Positions 62,401 to 64,000 of a DNA stretch of 64,000 nucleotides are shown here, in pieces. Position 1 is the first letter of the stretch. Every line of letters starts with the position of its first letter. Made by a program: the position numbers and the translations under genes. Source of the DNA: Halocafeteria seosinensis (Eukaryota > Sar > Bigyra > Bicosoecida); assembly GCA_001687465.1 (NCBI GenBank), contig LVLI01000353.1, positions 1 to 64,000 on the forward strand. The letters run 5' to 3'. The notes under the pieces were generated by a model. It worked only from the letters and a program-made list of their open reading frames with translations, was not told the DNA's origin and made no database searches.

Positions 62401-64000
62401 GGCAGCACCTGAGGCTACAGTTATCGGTGCGGATCGTGTGAGTGAATTTCCAGAATCTAAGAGAATACAGCCTGAATCCTGCATGGAGTTGCCCGAAACA
62501 ATGGAAACTGAGCCACTGGTTTGAGAATCACTCGTTAACAGCTTCAAATCACCACTGTTTCCATTGCCCGCGTCTCCCGTCGTCAAGCGAGCAGATCCAC
62601 TAGAGGTGTTGGTCTTACCGGAACGAATAAGTATGTTTCCTGAAGCCATGTTGGCAGTACCGGTCATTATTGAAGTGCTCCCCGATTCGACATTTCCCGT
62701 TCCAGTGCTCAGGCTTATATGCCCGGAACAATGAAGAGCGCTCCCGGTCTCAAGCCGAAAGACGCCACTGTACTTGTTAGCATCCCCAGAGTATATCACA
62801 CCACGACCACTGTTCTCATTAGAATCACCACTACGGAAGCTGATCACACCAGTGCTACTGCCGGCCTCAGATCCAATTAGCAATTTTCCAGAATTTCCGT
62901 CCGAAACGCCAGAAGCTACTTCGACGAAGCCCGTGTCGCGCAGCTTTGAATTTCCACTATCAATATTCAGTGATCCACTGCACCCATAGTGTGTTGATCC
63001 CGTCACGACAGAGACACTACCACTTTCAAGATTTCCTAACTTCGTTTGAGAAATGAGGAAGCCACTTGCTGCTTCTATGCAGTTCCCTGATTGTATGGTG
63101 ATAGCTCCCGTATCCTGGAACTGAGACGACCCCGTCGACATCGATAGATCGCCCGAATTTGCTCCTGCACCTGAACGAACTTCAAACTTCCCGGTGTAGC
63201 CGGCCTGTGAGCAGCCAGAAATAAGTGACAGTGAGCCACTAGCCATGGTGGCGTCTGCAGAATAAGCAACTATGCCTCCAGTTCCAAGATTACTCTTCGC
63301 AGTTTTCGCAAGTAGAGAACCCGAGCATTCTAGGCCTGTTCCTGTCAGCCAGGAAATATCTCCCCCATTACCATGGAGAGACTTCCCGGCCTTGATGGTA
63401 ATATAGCCTCCATTTCCGCATGTAGAACGTCCTGCAAGAAGCGACAGTGAACCGCTAGCGTCCCCACGATTGGAAGTCAACGCAATATGACCGCTGGCAC
63501 CATTACTACAGCCAGATCCGGTCCTGAATTCAATATATCCAGTTCTTTCTGCGCCCCTACCAGTTTTGATAGTTATACGTCCACTTTTCCCGTTAGTATC
63601 GCCAGTGTAGACGTCTACTGAGCCGGTCTCCTCATGCAGCGATACAAAACCAGAATGAATATCGACCGCCTTGGAGTGTCCACAAGCGTTCAGTCCGGAA
63701 GCAATTTTGACATGTCCTCCATGCACATTTGAGGGACCACCTTTAATCTGAATTGATCCTCCATAGTCCTGACTGCTTCCGGAAGTAATACTGATACTTC
63801 CGGATTTGCATACGGAAGAACCAGTAGAGACAAGGACGCGGCCTGAATTCGACGTTCCAAGTCCGGTCGTTAGAAGGACGTCATGTGACTTAAAGTCATT
63901 CTGAAATCCAGTGACGACAAGAACGCCACCGCTCAGACCATTTGGTGCTGCCCCACTGGAAAAATCTACTGAGCCAGTATCTGCGCTATTTGAAGACCCC
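47455..64000 (-). CDS. Giant Gly/Ser/Thr-rich beta-solenoid-like repeat protein B (5' end outside window)
   Basis: Minus-strand frame open to the window edge; the GTG at 63726 is only an internal valine and 91 further codons continue the repeat, giving at least 5514 residues without an intron. The repeat rung is the same as in giant protein A (SGSISLLVG, SGNSG, TGxSxxG), including the higher module LTLGTG then ILSSG or VLSSG then SISLxxG then SGGGNSGGSG. The two are therefore paralogues. Cys again sits in turns (STCGNGG, SNCGDSG). The repeat ends near 48356, and a neck and cap of about 300 residues closes the protein. It is probably a long fibrous, possibly extracellular protein; no named family is recognised. 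It lies convergent with MRM1 with 12 bp between stops. Confidence 0.85.
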   Translation of the reverse strand, partial: GSSNSADTGSVDFSSGAAPNGLSGGVLVVTGFQNDFKSHDVLLTTGLGTSNSGRVLVSTGSSVCKSGSISITSGSSQDYGGSIQIKGGPSNVHGGHVKIASGLNACGHSKAVDIHSGFVSLHEETGSVDVYTGDTNGKSGRITIKTGRGAERTGYIEFRTGSGCSNGASGHIALTSNRGDASGSLSLLAGRSTCGNGGYITIKAGKSLHGNGGDISWLTGTGLECSGSLLAKTAKSNLGTGGIVAYSADATMASGSLSLISGCSQAGYTGKFEVRSGAGANSGDLSMSTGSSQFQDTGAITIQSGNCIEAASGFLISQTKLGNLESGSVSVVTGSTHYGCSGSLNIDSGNSKLRDTGFVEVASGVSDGNSGKLLIGSEAGSSTGVISFRSGDSNENSGRGVIYSGDANKYSGVFRLETGSALHCSGHISLSTGTGNVESGSTSIMTGTANMASGNILIRSGKTNTSSGSARLTTGDAGNGNSGDLKLLTSDSQTSGSVSIVSGNSMQDSGCILLDSGNSLTRSAPITVASGAALQDNNSGFVSFVSGNTERGGSGSLTLRSGASGKSHSGQITIHSGNGDNSGNIRIASGNGNDMSGDALLYSGSSTHGNSGPISLSVGSSNKGNGGAVTIQAGDAVSNIGGALSLSSGGGSSSDSGALHIASTISKTGSTGRMSVRSGITPEGNTGPISIGSGRCSDGDSGNGILGSGKTTQGNSGAVLLASGDAKHSSSGAIALVSGNADDASTGHILLNSATAGISTGSVSLLVGRSHATGGDVLVRAGQAAVNEGGAVSVFTGHGCHSGSAYIRSPSSNSYSGAILGISGSTPKGNSGYIHIDTGTIQEGNGGRVVLSSGRSLRGKSGGATIGSGIGNSRSGMVTLVTGTSNEGNSGTMRLRTSDSLSGNSGAISLVVSTGHAVGGSIAIRSGSSHSSTFHGGSFYLLSGTGSCSGSILTSTSSSGVGNTGSQDYMSGSSSENSGAVLAGSGSSADKNTGKVELLTGGSQIDSGRIEVTTGNSGGYSGNVLMETGNAQGLKTSGRVLIHSGNTLFGNSGSISLITGNASRQTGAVVFSASSQSTRGGEVNVVAEGQITLHSSNSMHTAKSGYISFSTGNAVEGNSGNILFVSGDACRSSAVRAFTGRASKRSGDIQLSTGRDATSGHLELGSGASSHRSGNVFLASGSSNCQDTGGLTINSGESSHSSGDINVSTGEGASSGTITFRSGSVESGQTGSVLVLTLEGDQRSGGVSFRSGVKESMNTGSVATFTGEAATSDSGQVKVVTGTAEVECSGFQVLRTGVSNAGNSGDIRALSSFGEVAGGSVTFSTGRGNKSSGTITMMTGSSRSGTSGLVSTTTGTAGTSSGNVALRSSSAISTGGISILSGTSTANSGSVSLDTGCSGMSSGSVTLSTGDANKDSGGLWFYSGASEQGTSGYVRMKIISSNTMGSISMLTGNSKRDSGCIILHAGCGSVEGGWIGFYSGTSKGVSGTVTLKSAESTQAATGQLSFRSGESNSGRSGEVVLFSGKSQLDSGEMTISTGESSEGDTGRVDLLTSGGKSLSGSFQLSSGRVECGAAGFISFRTGSTSTGDGGRILLRGGDATDGNGGRFVAQSGTSKLSGDSGETKISGGGSIEGGDGASVSIFTSGNSHRSGKLTMKTGYANMGNTGHVELFIGESTNGSSGSLSLFTGVAATRSGRLLFLTGGSNCGDSGGIRLSGGATESGNAGYILLRSSAASTEGSAGSISVVVREGLAFNHGDVVISAGCSSTKIGGPVSISSGTGDTTCSGSINIITSNVLQGDSGSVLIDSGFTTKENTGAMLVLSGVAVVSGDTGDAVLETGNSKIGTSGAMVALTGDAKEGRSGEIIVSTGLATGANSGRIEIASGPLSIISGASTKGKPSPLVIESGSAEMRGGHVVMVSRSIRSKILTEDTDDGVTGDLYIKTGRATLNSNTGTFNLFTGTSTSSSSGDIRYATGDVTAGRSGRFQIASSSGHSVTGELDMFSGHSVQCSGRLVFLSGQAGTNSGSVSLIGGSGTRGGLIKLSTGEAARTGDSGTLLLQSGTACGSTGSVRIQSGDACSGSGSLVLSSANAVSSSGKVSIITGNSAEQNAGKLRIITGSAASSRGDLLFFIGESASDVDSLFGIVLGVSNSGNGADVVIRGGSTVDATAVGGAISIATGGGASGSSGSLSISSACSATESGALKLVSGASDTSSGSITLQSGMSSCEDSGSIVLQSGNGATGTGDIHIVSQRGRDTQTICIVSGKGNNSGVIALMAKQAANQGGSLYMNSGNADLHSGNIVISSGTSSRTSPGGYISVTTGSGTNTGVLEVLSSDGSGNTGRLTIRSGSARTSGELSFSTGETNDVASGLIWLRSGTSTTARTGSITAFTDDGEVTGSMDAFSGDANGGDSGYVSFHTGTANTASGGIAFSTGSSSMFSGSISIIANDAYLNSGDVNLLSLDAKSNSGSVEVKTGTSVASSSGDIVVASGSSTLGNTGSLSATTGTGGNTGQINMLTGKAQGCSGAVSLFTGKGSCEPSGEIYLQSGSAKSSSGGVTIRTGCSLTAATASGVTIETGRGNISPEISVYVRSGDADNGFGGDVSIESGTSKTSSGKITLFSREGGNTGSISAFSGLTNSGSSGLLYIRSGTTNAGDTGDLSVLTGVSNSASSGSIAIESGGASQKSSGSITIKTNGSCGNTGYVIIAVGGSNGAGGAVSLLANDSAKGGRIVVEAGDSGASAGGTISLYSGPMGQIDFATSAAQTGNSGSISLVSGSNGAATGSVAALTGKANLGSTGAAVLQSQSTNDGKSGKLTLGTGKSTDGDSGSIVLSSGISATGNSGRINISIEKSTEGTSGALSIAAGQSSIKEGARIVLAGGDSSEHVGGDIFIGSGGGNSGGSGRVSFTVPSVHCGDTGSVSILTGDSTDGTTGFVQIRGGFTDHGESGEAMLSSGRSFHGGSGRLTLGTGDGNGGDSGNIILSSGEGDSGGYVSIQVGDSTQGTAGSLSLEVGKSGEGNGGNIILETGHTNKGSSGHVDISTKISDVADTGKVTLLTSSSTTGNTGDIVGKSGTATNGDAGSVSISTGNTVLGTSGSLTVASGEALGSGGSGDILFASGDGDISGSISLIVGYSTHGVGSDMLISSGTSMVNQGGSVTISSGGGDATGDTGAVWIYVPIDDASTGAMSVFSGHSTSGKTGAVRHRSGDTSLIGDTGSTVLSSGRSFDGNAGKLTLGTGKSTDGDSGSIVLSSGISATGNSGRINISIEKSTEGTSGALSIAAGQSSIKEGARIVLAGGDSSEHVGGDIFIGSGGGNSGGSGRVSFTVPSVHCGDTGSVSILTGDSTDGTTGFVQIRGGFTDHGESGEAMLSSGRSFHGGSGRLTLGTGDGNGGDSGRMELLSGSVNGANTGYVSISTGLTDSIGGSISLLALGSRNGGHVIAIGGTSHRRTGGQLILQSGDSTTLNSGNVALASGDSNGNSGLVHVLSGITSGTSGKIEVHTGDSTANSGNVGVSTGDATGSNSGMIAIESGGAAQSSGMLQLVSGDGEVSGSIKLLIGNTESTSGGFELTSGQSQGDSGNINFFGKDAALHSGPISLSSGSTDGFGASGSIFTGTGSGQCSGQITLVSGRGNTSSGQLSLRTAASSNQSGQMELRTGRSTLNSGHVSLTTKTGKDAGSISLLVGSGDATGASVIIHTGETPDSSSGNIEVVTADGKTSGRIELASVCSNVGDSGSVEIHTGNGRSISGILTFLTGSSKQYSTGSVSVLSGSAIWGPSGKAFLSSGNSYLDSGEITLVTGGSASETSGDVWVSTGTSGKNSGGISLISSSAGGNSGGSVTLQSGINGNLLIHGGASEASLSKGIKISSGNSEGSSKAIQLSTGETNTGNTGTVLIATGGSNTGNSGSILLSTGGGISSGDITFGYDAEAVDTTISSAASFMDSGDILLQTGNACDSSGHILFRVSSGKKQGGDVSLISGKSLHESGVIMLSTGSSNSDGQKGGTFAIASGSSGATSGSLSLASAEGGNAIMHSGAACENSGSLLFQTGPAPVGYSGGITIGSGNTDCGNSGAVQIFTGDGSVSSGGLSLLCAQGCAGGHIGIFTGSAINEGSGSVIMDTGKSNSGNSGRFTMRTAAAFGCSGTVCVLTGTSGSGSSGKITLSGGTSVAGNSGSIQLKTGDSNKDSGYIVVGARDSRDNTGALSLLVGESTRHNGGSVVTRLGTSATNGAQISLTTGAGIVESGSVRFETGKGHFEGSTGGLLLGSSESNAGFTGKLIIATGDSNANTGGISTLIGSASNGDGGAITLQAGGSSSQRGAHFRLQAGGGCNGGSIKVRSGAVGMTPTGCSGRIVLQSGCEFIGTSSGDVALSTLSGSSTGNIRIASGDSRKSSGGVSLHSRNGSGALTLSVGRSCVGAGASARIFGGKGNNGGDIDIFAGVASNGNGGKIEITSSANVAPITVRTGDGINSGGMEIATSSANTNSGVVVVRSASSSHASGSVSVVTGKSTTGSSGYIEMASGSASKCSGRVALYAGNGGGHIALQFGSNGAHIATGNSNMNSGSLKIFSADAPKTGTVLIGSGESNANSGRVQLISGSSNVGTAGNVLLRSGSTSGETFNGGQIDIMAGENGGNIHIGSDTAGGDSGMMVLRTGDGESSSAPLSITTGDSPSDSGRIAALVGNSNGNGGTVKLALGNSNGSSSPIMIYSGTSSNGCGGFVLVSTSSSGNNSGALSLFTGNSGSGASGSYRLVSMVSPSSGDISLSTGIGNDSSGSFIAQSSMATGGNGGDVLLSTGTASDPARRSGSIRLEGGHAAKGEGGFMIFSSGSSKLGSSGSIRLRSFSSANGNSGNLITRTGTANMDGGDISFDIPSSDEDSPSVALETGSALLHSGSVVLSSGTSSSGTSGGKFTLDSQKSGGAGGMLVLSSGQGDANEGGFVSIGSGFSGDQFEGSESVLNFFTGTTATEETSGSIVLSTGEAAPEHSDGAITLATGEQRFQEGGAIVLSAGDGLIVPALTLSAGHTNGDLGGALSIFGGASVGKGLSGSVVIVGGDSNGGGGDIDVTTPAASLNSGSIEISTGSGFNSGSISFITGVSNAGDSGDLQFEVSSTASQFGGDITFTAGGSNFNGGAISILGGSSVGTGNPNKGSQIQLSSGKSNGNGGDILLFAGDGGVSGGSISIMGGITSNQGRDVVITSGDRPGNTGVFGDMLLKGGVSSQILIAKSIEMTASGNMEWTLGAVLNMRELRNIKISADENFKLAVGSPGDVAFIEDLGLKMETGLGNPAGDITLQTGLGNSPNSGDVVLNLGIYNRGDNPDFTGRTITQTELDTMVNEADIGTFDAAHHSKLLMHGKVDQAPFDLPKNRYFGGIFGLVTGTINLDDHSTSIDATYTYRHSQQFSGVQWNSLPESASQSHLPGYAFSSIGDYVQCYLPPQWHRFMSCLAYVQDNAIVGTNGGNLGVTLTRIANTGNDGTTPATIAPYNSGIGPPLIKLHIMQKAQPNKEHLDRLQGLSS
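47458..48355 (-). other. Neck and C-terminal cap domain of giant protein B
   Basis: About 300 residues. The neck reads ILIAKSIEMTA, then IKISADENFKLAV, GLKMETG, DITLQTG and DVVLNL. The positions of KSI, the F-x-L strand, G-x-K-x-E and the DI-x-x-x-T strand parallel the neck of giant protein A. The cap is rich in aromatic residues, His and Pro (YTYRHSQQFSGVQW, YVQCYLPPQWHRFMSCLAYV) with two cysteines, and ends hydrophilic. No membrane anchor is visible. It is not recognisably related to the cap of protein A. Confidence 0.6.
53819..54306 (-). repeat. Direct repeat, copy 1 of the 1254-bp duplication in giant gene B
   Basis: 488 bp nearly identical to 55073-55560, with four mismatches found by eye (for example GGTGAG against CGTGAG near 53851, and GATTCC against GATACC near 54242). 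The offset is 1254 bp, or 418 codons, in frame. The flanks diverge immediately on both sides. Confidence 0.9.
55073..55560 (-). repeat. Direct repeat, copy 2 of the 1254-bp duplication in giant gene B
   Basis: Partner of 53819-54306. The segment between the two copies (54307-55072) carries older, diverged rungs, so only part of the module has been recently homogenised. That fits gene conversion or a partial unequal crossover. Confidence 0.9.

Larger units (their letters stand above)
48356..64000 (-). repeat. 15-residue solenoid repeat array of giant protein B
   Basis: About 345 rungs of around 45 nt. A super-module is clearest on either side of the internal duplication. It includes the rungs GEAMLSSGRS, GRLTLGTG, GGDIFIGSGGGNSGGSG and GDTGSVSIL, which match rungs of giant protein A such as GEVMLSSGMS, GTLTLGTG and IQIISGGGN. 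Third-position divergence between most rungs is high. Confidence 0.8.

Noticed and set aside
63724-63726. Apparent start codon of giant gene B
   Set aside because: It is GTG within the repeat, and the frame stays open with the same repeat pattern to the end of the window.

Overview
The window comes from a nuclear genome of a ciliated unicellular eukaryote. It has GT-AG introns of 60 to 120 bp, moderate base composition and very tight gene spacing. The genes include an intraflagellar transport protein (IFT144), an axonemal TPR protein (ZMYND12 type) and the AP-4 mu adaptor subunit. A stramenopile-like alga or another SAR-group protist would fit. This is an inference; nothing in the window fixes the species.

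Layout. Positions 2-27115 (+) and 47455-64000 (-) are the 3' parts of two giant intronless genes in tail-to-tail orientation. Both run off the window, with 9037 and 5514 codons visible. Almost all of each protein is Gly/Ser/Thr-rich sequence with a period of about 15 residues, expected to form a very long beta-solenoid-like rod. Each ends in a short neck whose pattern is alike in the two genes, followed by a C-terminal domain that differs between them. I do not recognise either as a named protein.

Between them lies a roughly 20 kb island. Its left part (27.1-32.2 kb) is gene-poor. It holds one unassigned ORF, a broken 2-oxoglutarate oxygenase-like gene, a TA-rich inverted tract and a 225 bp tandem duplication. 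Its right part (32.2-47.4 kb) is compact. It carries seven genes in strictly alternating orientation: WDR19/IFT144 (+), ARMT1/DUF89 (-), AP4M1 (+), ZMYND12-like (-), an ankyrin protein (+), a secreted acylphosphatase-like protein (-) and MRM1-like 2'-O-methyltransferase (+). Six of them contain introns, 27 in all, and I reconstructed the exon structures by eye from reading frame, splice sites and family alignment. The convergent gaps are as short as 12 to 44 bp.

Functionally the island mixes ciliary genes (WDR19 for retrograde intraflagellar transport, the ZMYND12-like gene for the axoneme) with housekeeping genes (AP-4 sorting, a metabolite-damage phosphatase, an rRNA methyltransferase). The most unusual content is the pair of giant solenoid genes. 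They share a super-module, each carries a recent internal duplication of nearly the same length (1281 and 1254 bp), and they have regularly placed turn cysteines and exchangeable-looking C-terminal ends.
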